Shown: positions 7,927 through 15,661 of the stretch, in pieces | Numbering within the stretch: the stretch's first letter is position 1 | How the letters are laid out: each line of letters opens with the position of its first letter | Source: a virus | Virus record (IMG/VR): IMGVR_UViG_3300013006_000020 | Span: 1-64,000 of that record | Length of the DNA stretch: 64,000 bases | Strand: one strand, 5' to 3' | Made by a program: the position numbers and the translations under genes | The notes under the pieces: generated by a model | Database searches by the model: none | Told to the model about the DNA's origin: nothing | What the model saw: only the letters and a program-made list of their open reading frames with translations

Positions 7927-8391
7927 ATGTCTTTAGAAAAATCAATTCAAAAGTTAACCCAGGTAATTCAAGCGGCTCAGCTATACTCAGCACAGGCAAT
8001 AGTTGGTGGCCCCTATGCTAACAGTAGTGAGCGTTGCACAACAGAAACTAGAGGAGGCCAAAAAATGTGTGTGTGCGTGACAATTGGCGCAGACGGCCAG
8101 GTTATACTCAATGGACCAATAACAACCACCCCAGGCCCTTGTAAACCTCGTATACGACAAGTTCACGACCGAGATCCAGATTTTGTCGGCCCACCAACGC
8201 CACTTCCACCACTTCCACCAGAGCCTGTAGATGGATGGGATTGCTATTGGGCGCTCAAAGCTATGACAGACGATACAACAAAAATGGAGTCCTGCTGTTC
8301 TTTGAGACCTCCTGAAATGACAAGAATTTGCTACTATAGAAATACCCCTGGTGGCCCAATACAGAACCGGCCGGCAAACCCGGGAGGATAA
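7927..8391 (+). CDS. Cassette protein 5: leader plus two Cys modules
   Basis: 154 residues from the ATG at 7927. Leader MSLEKSIQKLTQVIQAA, module A (ERCTTETRGGQKMCVCV to TPGPC), a Pro-rich linker (PPTPLPPLPPEP) and module B (DCYWALKAMTDD to ICYYRNTPGGPI). It is the closest relative of copy 3, with most differences outside the leader. The upstream bases ACCCATTATGTC are shared with copies 3 and 4, but there is no promoter motif here, so it is read through from copy 4. Confidence 0.65.
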   Translation: MSLEKSIQKLTQVIQAAQLYSAQAIVGGPYANSSERCTTETRGGQKMCVCVTIGADGQVILNGPITTTPGPCKPRIRQVHDRDPDFVGPPTPLPPLPPEPVDGWDCYWALKAMTDDTTKMESCCSLRPPEMTRICYYRNTPGGPIQNRPANPGG

Positions 8392-8416
8392 CTTTACTAT
8401 AAAAACCAATTAAAAT

Positions 8417-8445
8417 AGCCCTCCTTAACAGGAGGGTTATTCTTT
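8417..8445 (+). terminator. Intrinsic terminator, cassette copy C
   Basis: AGCCCTCC, TTAACA loop, GGAGGGTT and a short T-run; here the stem pairs perfectly. GTGTAT follows immediately. Confidence 0.7.
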
Positions 8446-8451
8446 GTGTAT
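8446..8451 (+). promoter_or_regulatory. GTGTAT late-promoter motif
   Basis: GTGTATTAAAAAT, 13 bases before the ATG at 8459, without a ribosome site. Confidence 0.5.
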
Positions 8452-8458
8452 TAAAAAT

Positions 8459-9304
8459 ATGGATTTTTCCGCTATTAATAAACTTAATATTCTGCTTGGT
8501 ATCGCAAAGCCAGAACCAACAGTTTTTACACCATCGCCAGCCGAGCCAGCAGCAAAACCACCGAAAAAACCAAAGCCTGCACCTATTCCTTGTTTTAAGC
8601 TTAATGCATACTGGAAAAGCCTAATTGGTTTTTGGGAGGGCTATAGGCCCTATAGATATAGAGATAGCGAAGGCTATTGGACAGTAGGAGTTGGAACACT
8701 AATTGATAAAAGAAAAGTTTCAATTTCAAGAATTCAATCAAGGCTTGGTGGATATTTTACATCAGTAATGGATGGTATAAACTCCGACACTGATCCAATA
8801 ATATTTTCTGCAGGCTCTAGAAATGGAGATAGTCCAATGCCAGGAACATCTCAAGCTCCAGTATCTATTGATACTGCTTGGCAGTGGGCGGATGTAGATC
8901 TACAAAACGCATATAAGGTTATATTTAACCTTTTAGGTCCAGAAGCATGGTCAAGATTATCGTATCCAGTACAATGTGTTTTGGTTTCGCTAAGCTATCA
9001 AGCAGATATAAGAAACTTTGTTTTATTAATAGCAGCCTTAAAACAACAGCCACCAGACTATGTAGAAGCGGCAAACCAAATGAAAAGATCAACTTGGTAT
9101 AGTCAAACACAAAGTGACAGAAAAGAACCAATGATTGCGATAATGAAATCAGGAGGTTCGTATACACCAACAACGATTGGCACATTTACAGCATCAAATC
9201 CAGAAACAGCAAGAACAAATCCATGTAATTTAAATTCTTCAACAAATCCAGAAAGTTTACCAAATTGGCCATCTACACCTCAAGAAACATTGATCTTGGA
9301 TTAA
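8459..9304 (+). CDS. Leader-tagged T4-type lysozyme (GH24-like)
   Basis: 281 residues from the ATG at 8459. Order: leader MDFSAINKLNILLGIAK; a Pro/Lys linker (about 18-45); a lysozyme domain opening LIGFWEGYRPYRYRDSEG. Glu60, Asp69 and Thr75 keep the spacing of the catalytic Glu11, Asp20 and Thr26 of T4 lysozyme, so muramidase activity on peptidoglycan is expected. No signal peptide. The leader is of the kind on the neighbouring cassette proteins, so this enzyme may be carried in the virion rather than being the main endolysin. The C-terminal ~80 residues are Thr/Asn/Pro-rich. Confidence 0.8.
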   Translation: MDFSAINKLNILLGIAKPEPTVFTPSPAEPAAKPPKKPKPAPIPCFKLNAYWKSLIGFWEGYRPYRYRDSEGYWTVGVGTLIDKRKVSISRIQSRLGGYFTSVMDGINSDTDPIIFSAGSRNGDSPMPGTSQAPVSIDTAWQWADVDLQNAYKVIFNLLGPEAWSRLSYPVQCVLVSLSYQADIRNFVLLIAALKQQPPDYVEAANQMKRSTWYSQTQSDRKEPMIAIMKSGGSYTPTTIGTFTASNPETARTNPCNLNSSTNPESLPNWPSTPQETLILD

Positions 9305-9311
9305 GTGCTAC

Positions 9312-9707
9312 TTAAATAGTTGGAAATTTTCTGCGTTGACTCTGGGTTGGATTATACGATGATTCCTTTGTTATTTTTGAGAATACTGTTTTAAATCTTT
9401 TAACTGTATTTTCAGGAACCGCAAATGGAGCTATATAAAATCCAAACTGATAGCACCCTGGATTGTCTTCTGCATCAATAGAGTATGTTCCAAAAAATCC
9501 AGCGTCTGTTATTCCAGTTAAAGTAATCTGCCAAGAGTATCCAGTCAAAACATCGCCGCCTAGCAAATAAGAAGCTTGAAGAACATTGTTTTGCGCATCG
9601 TAAATCATTACGGCTTGAGGTGGACAGCTTGAAAGTGGGGTTTGAAATCCCGAACCGTTTAATACTACGGAGCTTGTTGTTCGGTTACTTGTAGTAATTG
9701 TAGGCAT
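9312..9707 (-). CDS. Hypothetical beta-rich protein
   Basis: 131 residues, Thr/Ser/Gly-rich, predicted mostly beta. The opening (PTITTSNRTTSSVVLNGSGF) resembles the first strand of Ig-like IPT/TIG folds. It ends in a basic tail. The gene abuts the 3' end of the lysozyme gene on the other strand and follows the gene at 9,708 with no gap. A structural or adhesion role is likely, but no family is recognised. Confidence 0.55.
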   Translation of the reverse strand: MPTITTSNRTTSSVVLNGSGFQTPLSSCPPQAVMIYDAQNNVLQASYLLGGDVLTGYSWQITLTGITDAGFFGTYSIDAEDNPGCYQFGFYIAPFAVPENTVKRFKTVFSKITKESSYNPTQSQRRKFPTI

Positions 9708-10145
9708 TTAAAATTTCGGCACTTCGTTTCTGGTTTTTTTTGATCTTTTTAAAGGGCCATTACTAGAAGATCTTGTTGTTTTAATTCCAAAGCCATAAAA
9801 TGCTGGTACGGTAAGAATATTAGAAAATGTCGTAACAAAACCATCTGGGTTTGTTACACTAACCCTATATTGACTGCTACCACTCGCCCCGTGCTTATGA
9901 GTATACACCCAGTAATTTTTTGTAATAAACGCGGGTTCTACACCAAACTGGCCTGCTTGAAATGAAAAAATTGACGTAAAAGTTGGTGCACCAGGTGCCT
10001 TGTAGGATAACTCATAAATTAACTGCTCTGCATTGCCACCACTTAAAGCCGATCCCATATAACACTCAAGTGTTGTTGATGACTCGTCTCTGCCGTAAGC
10101 AAAAAGAGTTATATCATTTGGCAGTTCTTGTGGCGGTGTATTCAC
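9708..10145 (-). CDS. Hypothetical Ig-like virion protein
   Basis: The frame is open to 10196; I prefer the GTG at 10145, just past the stop of the upstream HTH gene, giving 145 residues starting with NTPPQELPND. The longer GTG start would overlap the HTH gene by 50 bases. The body alternates hydrophobic and polar residues (YELSYKAPGAP, YRVSVTNPDGFVTTFS), as in fibronectin or Ig-like domains of phage surfaces. The C-terminus is basic. A structural role is inferred; the start is uncertain. Confidence 0.5.
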   Translation of the reverse strand: MNTPPQELPNDITLFAYGRDESSTTLECYMGSALSGGNAEQLIYELSYKAPGAPTFTSIFSFQAGQFGVEPAFITKNYWVYTHKHGASGSSQYRVSVTNPDGFVTTFSNILTVPAFYGFGIKTTRSSSNGPLKRSKKTRNEVPKF

Positions 10146-10146
10146 T

Positions 10147-10350
10147 TTAAATCTGCGATTGTTGTATTGGTCGCAACTCGACCCTTCCTCTACCACACAT
10201 CTTTACAAGACCCATGCGCCTGCGCATTTCACGTATTGACTTTAGTGTTCTACCCAAAGTTGACGCTATTTCACAGTCTCTCATTTTTCCAGCTTCTAGC
10301 TTTAAAAAATTCTTATGTTCTTCGCTCCATCTCTCTTTTTTATCCTGCAT
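10147..10350 (-). CDS. Small helix-turn-helix protein (SANT/GcrA-like)
   Basis: 67 residues. The core WSEEHKNFLKLEAGKMRD, then EIASTLGRTLKSIREMRRRMGL, fits a Myb/SANT- or GcrA-like DNA-binding helix-turn-helix. AGGAG lies a few bases before the ATG and a GTGTAT motif 24 bases before it. A similar N-terminal motif opens the probable small terminase at 10,976. It may regulate transcription, but a structural DNA-binding role is equally open. Confidence 0.6.
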   Translation of the reverse strand: MQDKKERWSEEHKNFLKLEAGKMRDCEIASTLGRTLKSIREMRRRMGLVKMCGRGRVELRPIQQSQI

Positions 10351-10368
10351 AATATTCTCCTGTAATTA

Positions 10369-10374
10369 ATACAC
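10369..10374 (-). promoter_or_regulatory. GTGTAT late-promoter motif
   Basis: Minus-strand GTGTATTAATTACAGGAG, 24 bases before the ATG at 10350. It stands back to back with the CTATAAT promoter of the sigma-like gene. Confidence 0.5.
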
Positions 10375-10383
10375 CTTTCTAGT

Positions 10384-10390
10384 CTATAAT
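10384..10390 (+). promoter_or_regulatory. CTATAAT promoter of sigma-like gene
   Basis: CTATAAT 12 bases before the GTG at 10396. Normal -10 spacing puts the transcript start at or next to the start codon, so the message looks leaderless. Confidence 0.5.
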
Positions 10391-10395
10391 AGAAC

Positions 10396-10992
10396 GTGAA
10401 AAGACCTCAGAAAGACACAGTTGCCATCTTTTTGAAAAAATTCTCAAAAACTTCTGAGTATAAAATCTCAAGAGAAGAGGTCTTGTCTCTTGTTGAAAAA
10501 ATAGCACAAACGCATATGACAAAAACATTTGCGTATATGACAGTAGAAGATATAGCATCCCAGACGCGCCTAATATGCATGCAACAGTTAAAATTTTACG
10601 AACCAGAAAAAGGCGCTGGGTGGGATGATATTAATTCGCTTGAAAGATGGCTCAATCGTGTTGTAAAAAATAGACTTAAAAATTTTTATAGAGACCATTG
10701 CGGTAGTCTTAATGAACAACACAAGAAAGCACGAGTCTCTTTAAGCGCCAAAGCAAGAAACACAAAAGAAGACGCTATTGCATATGAGCCAGCAACTGGC
10801 AAAAATGAAACGGAAAACTCCGTTGTCTTTGCTGAGCTAAAAGATTTTATGGAATCTCGTTTATCTGAAGAGGGACGAGAAATATATAGAGCATGCCTAT
10901 CTGAGGAGCCAGTAAACTCATACTATAAAAACAAACTCAGAATAGAAATATCGCAAATCATGCAGGAGTGGACACATGGCAAAGCGAATTGA
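10396..10992 (+). CDS. Sigma-70-like factor, candidate late sigma
   Basis: 198 residues, GTG start (the only start after an in-frame stop). Residues about 50-102 match the shape of sigma region 2: VEDIASQTRLICMQQLKFYEP, a loop, then LERWLNRVVKNRLKNFYRDH, the conserved aromatic/basic helix used for promoter melting. Residues 140-195 could form a region-4-like helical part (FMESRLSEEGREIYRACL). Small phage sigmas such as T4 gp55 direct RNA polymerase to late promoters; this one is the obvious candidate for the GTGTAT motif. Its own promoter is CTATAAT, as expected if it is made first. Its end overlaps the next gene by 17 bases. Confidence 0.55.
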   Translation: MKRPQKDTVAIFLKKFSKTSEYKISREEVLSLVEKIAQTHMTKTFAYMTVEDIASQTRLICMQQLKFYEPEKGAGWDDINSLERWLNRVVKNRLKNFYRDHCGSLNEQHKKARVSLSAKARNTKEDAIAYEPATGKNETENSVVFAELKDFMESRLSEEGREIYRACLSEEPVNSYYKNKLRIEISQIMQEWTHGKAN

Positions 10993-11818
10993 AGAAGCTG
11001 ATAAGGTTTATATAGAAAATAACTGTAAATATAAAACTGATGCCGAAATAGCCAAGCATATTGGCTGTTCTGTAAAAACAGTTGAGCGCTATAGAAAAAG
11101 CATTGGCATGATGAAAAACGCGACCAAAGATCCAGTTGTTATAGTTGAGGGTCGCAAAGAAAATTATAATAGAGACATATTTGACTTTCACGTTCGCTCT
11201 TTTGAAACAAGTCCGAGGGGCGGCAGAATTAAAAAACAGCTTCCGCCAGACGAATGGACTCTTTTTGCCGAAGAATGGGCAAATTATAAAATTCAGCTTG
11301 AAGATCTCACACACACAGAACAAAACACTGTTGAGCAGCTTATATTTTTAAAGCTAAGAATAGATAAAAATCAAAAAGATTATTACGAAGCCATGAGAAT
11401 ACGAGATTCTATAATGGCTGAAAATGAAATTGTTGATATTAAAGATCTTGATTTATCTGATCCAAAACAGGCAGAGCTTTATCAAAAGGTATTTAATTCT
11501 TCAATAAGGGCTACCGATCTTAACAAAGAGTATAAAGATTTACTTGAAAAATCTACAAAATTAAATGAAACACTAAACGCCACAAGACGGCAAAGAGAAG
11601 AAAAGGGTAAGGTTGGTGGAGATACGTTTTTTTCTCTTTGCAAAAAGTTTGAATCAATGCAAACACGAGAAAAAGAAGGCCGTATGGCGGAACTGCTTCG
11701 TCTTTCAATGGAAAAGAAACAAGACAAAATGAGAAACGCAATAGAGTTTATGGATGGAGAACTGGCTCCACAACTAATGGACTCAGAAACAGTAGCAAAG
11801 GTTAGAGATCAACAATGA
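10976..11818 (+). CDS. Probable terminase small subunit
   Basis: 280 residues. An N-terminal helix-turn-helix (residues about 15-45: KYKTDAEIAKHIGCSVKTVERY) is followed by a long charged, coiled-coil-prone region (about 85-250). A DNA-binding head with an oligomerising coiled coil upstream of the large terminase is the usual plan of small terminases, which select phage DNA for packaging. There is no direct sequence match that I can name, and three genes separate it from the large subunit. It overlaps gmd by four bases. Confidence 0.5.
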   Translation: MAKRIEEADKVYIENNCKYKTDAEIAKHIGCSVKTVERYRKSIGMMKNATKDPVVIVEGRKENYNRDIFDFHVRSFETSPRGGRIKKQLPPDEWTLFAEEWANYKIQLEDLTHTEQNTVEQLIFLKLRIDKNQKDYYEAMRIRDSIMAENEIVDIKDLDLSDPKQAELYQKVFNSSIRATDLNKEYKDLLEKSTKLNETLNATRRQREEKGKVGGDTFFSLCKKFESMQTREKEGRMAELLRLSMEKKQDKMRNAIEFMDGELAPQLMDSETVAKVRDQQ

Positions 11819-12837
11819 AAACAGCAATAGTAACAGGTTGCCCTGGACAAGACGCATCATATCTATCAGAGCTTTTACTAGAAAAGGGATATAAGGTATA
11901 TGGAATATATCGCCGTAGCTCTACTGAAAAAAACGCATCAAATATGGCAGTTGCAGAAAGACATACAGACTTTCATCAGATCAATCTTGATATAACTGAC
12001 GCTTCTGGTATCTTCAGTATTATTTCCCATATTAGACCAGACGAATATTATAATCTTGCAGCAATGTCTCATGTTGGACAAAGCTTTAAAGAGCCAATTT
12101 CCTGTGCTTACGTAAATGGAACTGCGGTTACAATCGTTCTTGAGGCAATTGCAAAACATTCGCCACACACAAGATTTTATCAGGCTTCTACATCAGAGAT
12201 GTTTGGTGGAATAACGGAAAGCCAATCGGAAACAACTTCGTTTGTCCCGAGAAGTCCATATTCTGCCGCCAAGCTGTACGCTCATAATATGGTTGATATT
12301 TATAGAAAGTCATACGGGATATATGCTTGTTGTGGCATTCTATTTAATCATGAAAGCCCTAGACGTGGTTTTGATTTTGTGACTAGAAAAATAACTAGTG
12401 GAATAGCAAGATATAAACTTGGTCTTTCTAGTCATATAGAACTTGGAAACCTTGCAGCTAAAAGAGACTGGGGGCACGCTAAAGATTATGTTAGAGCCAT
12501 GTGGATGATGTTGCAGGCTCAAGAACCAAGCGATTATGTTGTTGCGACTGGTGAAACAATTTCAATTAAAGATGCTCTTGAATATGTTTGTGGTATTGCT
12601 GGGGTTGAGCCAAATGAAGCTTGTAAAATCAACCCAGCATTTAATCGACCACTAGAGGTAAATGTACTTTGTGGAGACCCATCAAAAATTAAAAGAGAAC
12701 TAGGATGGCAACCAGAATATACCTGGCAAGACTTGCTTTACGAGATGTATCAACACGATTACAGTATTAATTACTCTCAAAGTGTATTAAATAGTAGTGG
12801 CAAAGAAAAGGTTGAGGAAACCCAGGTTCAGGCGTAG
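11815..12837 (+). CDS. gmd: GDP-mannose 4,6-dehydratase
   Basis: 340 residues, normal length for the family. Extended SDR enzyme: the NAD(P)-binding motif GCPGQDASYL (residues 8-17), the STSEMFG active-site segment (125-131), Tyr149 and Lys153 of the YxxxK pair, and the NHESPRRGFDFVTRKI signature of GDP-mannose dehydratases. It turns GDP-mannose into GDP-4-keto-6-deoxymannose, precursor of fucose, rhamnose or perosamine sugars. No partner epimerase or reductase is present in the window. It lies between terminase genes but fits functionally with the glycosyltransferases at 46-52 kb. The start overlaps the preceding stop (ATGA). Confidence 0.93.
   Translation: MKTAIVTGCPGQDASYLSELLLEKGYKVYGIYRRSSTEKNASNMAVAERHTDFHQINLDITDASGIFSIISHIRPDEYYNLAAMSHVGQSFKEPISCAYVNGTAVTIVLEAIAKHSPHTRFYQASTSEMFGGITESQSETTSFVPRSPYSAAKLYAHNMVDIYRKSYGIYACCGILFNHESPRRGFDFVTRKITSGIARYKLGLSSHIELGNLAAKRDWGHAKDYVRAMWMMLQAQEPSDYVVATGETISIKDALEYVCGIAGVEPNEACKINPAFNRPLEVNVLCGDPSKIKRELGWQPEYTWQDLLYEMYQHDYSINYSQSVLNSSGKEKVEETQVQA
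12782..12787 (+). promoter_or_regulatory. GTGTAT motif inside the end of gmd
   Basis: GTGTATTAAATAG, 15 bases before the GTG start at 12797, inside the last codons of gmd. Confidence 0.4.
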
Positions 12838-13195
12838 AGATGGTCGATACTCACCAGAGTATTGGAGTTTCAGAAAAGAAGTTCTTAAAAGAGATGGGTT
12901 TTGTTGTCAGTTTCCTGGGTGTAATGAAAAACGTGGTCTTGAAGTTCACCATATAAAAAAATATGCTAGCTCTGCAAGGTTAAGAACAGAAAAATTTAAT
13001 GGTATAACGCTTTGTAAAAAGCATCATGATCAAGTAACTGGAAAAGAAGAGCAGTTTGAATCGGAGTTTTTTAAAATAATTTGTCAAAAAAACACCGAAG
13101 AAATACAGAGGATAAATGAACTCCGGAAACAAGGGTTCGCTAAAGAAGGCCCAAAAAACACTAGAGAGCGTTACATACGCAAACGTAATCATTGA
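12797..13195 (+). CDS. HNH endonuclease beside terminase
   Basis: 132 residues, GTG start, overlapping the end of gmd by 41 bases. A very basic N-terminus (KKRLRKPRFRRR) precedes the HNH core: RDGFCCQFPGC with two zinc-ligand-type Cys, EVHHIKKY with the catalytic His, and the N and H of GITLCKKHH. HNH proteins next to terminase genes assist DNA packaging or cutting in several phages; homing activity is the alternative. The end overlaps the following nuclease gene by 80 bases in another frame. Confidence 0.8.
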   Translation: MAKKRLRKPRFRRRDGRYSPEYWSFRKEVLKRDGFCCQFPGCNEKRGLEVHHIKKYASSARLRTEKFNGITLCKKHHDQVTGKEEQFESEFFKIICQKNTEEIQRINELRKQGFAKEGPKNTRERYIRKRNH

Positions 13196-13685
13196 TAATC
13201 AAGAAAAAAAACCATGGGACTTTACTGAAAAGCTACCTTCAAAGTTTTTTGTAAAAAATGTTATGGTAAAAAATCTTGAGTATGGCGATTATACTCTTGA
13301 TGGTTACGATCTTCCAGAGTTTAAAAACAGTATTATAATTGAAAGAAAAGCTTCTGTAGAAGAGCTTTTGGGTAATGTTGGAAAAAACTGGGAAAGATTT
13401 CAAAGAGAACTAGACGGCCTTCAAAAGTATTCAAGAGCGGTAATAATAGTAGAGGATGATCTTCATGACGCATATGCAAAATACATGGGGAGAAATCCAA
13501 AAAAGGGAATGTACTTTACATTACCGCCGGACTTTTTGCTTTCTCGAATAACAGAGATAGATTACAAATGGGGCATCAAAACTTTATTTTTAAGCAGCAA
13601 GTATTTTGCAAGACGATACGCATGTAATATGTTTAGATCAATATTAGGAGAAATTAAAAATGAATCTGAGCCAAGAGTATCTTGA
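13116..13685 (+). CDS. ERCC4/XPF-type nuclease
   Basis: 189 residues. Residues about 24-110 hold an ERCC4 nuclease core: VIIDNQEKKPWDF, the GDY of LEYGDYTLDGY, IIIERKASVEELLG, then WERFQRELDGL and VIIVEDD. The ERK triplet with the upstream Asp matches the metal site of XPF/Mus81 nucleases, which cut branched or flap DNA. There is no helicase or HhH part, so it is a minimal single-domain form. It overlaps HNH upstream and terminase downstream by 26 bases. Resolving branched DNA during packaging is an attractive role by context. Confidence 0.75.
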   Translation: MNSGNKGSLKKAQKTLESVTYANVIIDNQEKKPWDFTEKLPSKFFVKNVMVKNLEYGDYTLDGYDLPEFKNSIIIERKASVEELLGNVGKNWERFQRELDGLQKYSRAVIIVEDDLHDAYAKYMGRNPKKGMYFTLPPDFLLSRITEIDYKWGIKTLFLSSKYFARRYACNMFRSILGEIKNESEPRVS

Positions 13686-15630
13686 TAATTTATACCTAGA
13701 GCTTGGAGACACTAGATCTCTTGATATCTCTAATCCTATAGATATATACGCGCCAAAAGAAAGAACCGCTGAAGAACTTATTAAAATGGGGATGGACCCA
13801 CGATACATTGGGTTTACCGCAAAACACTTTCTAGGTGTTAATTTATTCCCGTATCAAATGGCGGTATTAAACGAAATATGGAATAAAAGACTTCCAATTT
13901 TGATTGCAACCAGAGGTGGTGCAAAAACAACCATGCTTGGTATAACAGCAATACTAAAAGCCATGTTTAATCAAGGCTCTAAAATAGTCATTGCTGGTGC
14001 TGGTTTAAGACAATCTGGTTTAGTGTTTGAGTCTATGGAAAATATTTGGAAGAACGCTCCCATTCTTCAAGATATATGTGGATCAAACAATGGACCAAGA
14101 CGAAGCGTCCTTGGATTCAACTGGGATATTGGTGATAGCAAGATCATGGGCATCCCAATTGGTACAGGTGAAAAAATCAGAGGTCTGCGTGCCAATGTAA
14201 TTATCGTTGACGAGTTTGCATCAGTTAATCCTGATATTTTTGAAGTTGTAATTAGAGGCTTTGCAGCAGTACAAAGTCAAAATACCTTTGAAAAAGTAAA
14301 ACAAGAATATATACGAAGAGCAATTCAAGAAACTCTTGGTGAAGAAGCCGTTGATGATGCGTTAAAAAACACAGGCAACCAAATAATACTTGCGGGTACT
14401 GTTAGCTATCAATTTAATCATTTTTATAAATACTATCAAGACTACGTAAACATTATAACCTCTGATGGAAAAGCAGGAGTTGATCCAAGTGAATACGCAA
14501 TAGTCAGAATACCTTTTGATCAAATGCCACCTGGCATTATGGATGAAACCATTTTAAATCAAGGTAGAGCCACAATGGATTCTGTAATTTTTAAAATGGA
14601 ATATGGCTGTGTGTTTGCAAAAGACTCAGAAGGATTCTATCCGGCGTCTGCAATATATGCCGCCACAAGCCCGATTAAAACCCCCGAGGGAGATATATCC
14701 TTTACTGTTGAGTCGTACGGAGACAAAACAGCTAAATATGTTCTTGGAATTGACCCCGCATCCGAGCGAGATAATCTTGCAATCAGTATTATCAAAGTAA
14801 CAGAAAACGCTAAACAGCTTGTTTTTTGTTGGAGCACAAACAGAAAGCGATTTGAGGCCGACAAGAAAAAACACCCAGACAGATACAAAGAAATATCTGA
14901 TTACAATACCTTCATTCTTAGAAAGATACATGAGCTTTTTGCTAGATTTAATATAGTTAGAATGCATTTAGACTCTGGCGGTGGTGGTAGATCCATTCTT
15001 GAGGGCCTAAAGGACCATTCTAAACTTAAAGATGGCGAGTATTGCATATATGATATGGATGACGAAGAGTGTTCTGATAAAGTTGGTTTGCATGTTATCA
15101 AAGTAATAGAGTTCTCTTCTAGAGAGTGGTATGAGGGAGCACATTTTAATCTACTTAAAGATATCACAACTATGAAAATACTTTTTCCCGAGTACGATGC
15201 TTTGGGAATAGAGCAGGCAAAAATACTTGGTTTAGAATCAGATAATGATTACAACCACGATAACATACTATCAGAGATAGAAGAGTGTAAGTATCAAACC
15301 ACCTTAATACAAGAACAAACCACTCCTAAAGGACAAAAAAGATGGGATCTACCAAGGATAAAAGGGGTGGTTACAGAGGGTGTAAAACTCAGACTTAAAA
15401 AAGACCATTTCACAAGCTTGTTGCTAGCAAATGATGCCGCACGAAATCTTAATACTGAGGTGCAGCAACAAATATCTACTTTTGGTGGATACTCTTCAAA
15501 ATACATAGTGCAAAACAATATACGCTCAGATGTGATGTATCAAGGTCGTGGAATGAGAAAGATGAAAGGTGATCAAAGATCTTCAAATATTTCTATAGAA
15601 CAGGGCAGACAGGGAAACATAGCGTATTAG
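13660..15630 (+). CDS. Terminase large subunit
   Basis: 656 residues. The packaging ATPase has Walker A ATRGGAKTT (83-91) and Walker B IIVDE (181-185); the coupling segment is ILAGTVSY near 243-250. The C-terminal nuclease has LGIDPASERDN with Asp365 and a second acidic motif in MHLDSGGGGRS. It pumps DNA into the prohead and cuts it to length. The gene precedes the portal directly. The Walker A has Ala where many terminases have Gly or Ser. No intein or intron interrupts it. Confidence 0.92.
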   Translation: MNLSQEYLDNLYLELGDTRSLDISNPIDIYAPKERTAEELIKMGMDPRYIGFTAKHFLGVNLFPYQMAVLNEIWNKRLPILIATRGGAKTTMLGITAILKAMFNQGSKIVIAGAGLRQSGLVFESMENIWKNAPILQDICGSNNGPRRSVLGFNWDIGDSKIMGIPIGTGEKIRGLRANVIIVDEFASVNPDIFEVVIRGFAAVQSQNTFEKVKQEYIRRAIQETLGEEAVDDALKNTGNQIILAGTVSYQFNHFYKYYQDYVNIITSDGKAGVDPSEYAIVRIPFDQMPPGIMDETILNQGRATMDSVIFKMEYGCVFAKDSEGFYPASAIYAATSPIKTPEGDISFTVESYGDKTAKYVLGIDPASERDNLAISIIKVTENAKQLVFCWSTNRKRFEADKKKHPDRYKEISDYNTFILRKIHELFARFNIVRMHLDSGGGGRSILEGLKDHSKLKDGEYCIYDMDDEECSDKVGLHVIKVIEFSSREWYEGAHFNLLKDITTMKILFPEYDALGIEQAKILGLESDNDYNHDNILSEIEECKYQTTLIQEQTTPKGQKRWDLPRIKGVVTEGVKLRLKKDHFTSLLLANDAARNLNTEVQQQISTFGGYSSKYIVQNNIRSDVMYQGRGMRKMKGDQRSSNISIEQGRQGNIAY

Positions 15631-15635
15631 TGTAT
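15630..15635 (+). promoter_or_regulatory. GTGTAT motif before the portal gene
   Basis: GTGTATTAAACAAA, 32 bases before the ATG at 15662. Confidence 0.45.
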
Positions 15636-15646
15636 TAAACAAATAG

Positions 15647-15653
15647 CTATAAT
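15647..15653 (+). promoter_or_regulatory. CTATAAT motif before the portal gene
   Basis: CTATAAT 15 bases before the portal ATG, 17 bases after the GTGTAT motif. Both promoter types stand in tandem here. Confidence 0.35.
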
Positions 15654-15661
15654 GGTGTAAC

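Noticed and set aside
4559-8391. Longer N-termini starting at GTG or ATG upstream of 4577, 7094, 7632, 7927 and 8459
   Set aside because: The extra codons consist of the GTGTAT motif, terminator tails or the end of the preceding gene, and the paralogues agree on the downstream ATG.
6381-8391. Diversity-generating retroelement acting on the cassette genes
   Set aside because: No reverse transcriptase and no template repeat is visible in the window; the differences include module gain and loss, not only adenine-directed changes.
14626-14967. Minus-strand open frame inside the large terminase gene
   Set aside because: It is a shadow of the terminase reading frame, with no start signal of its own.
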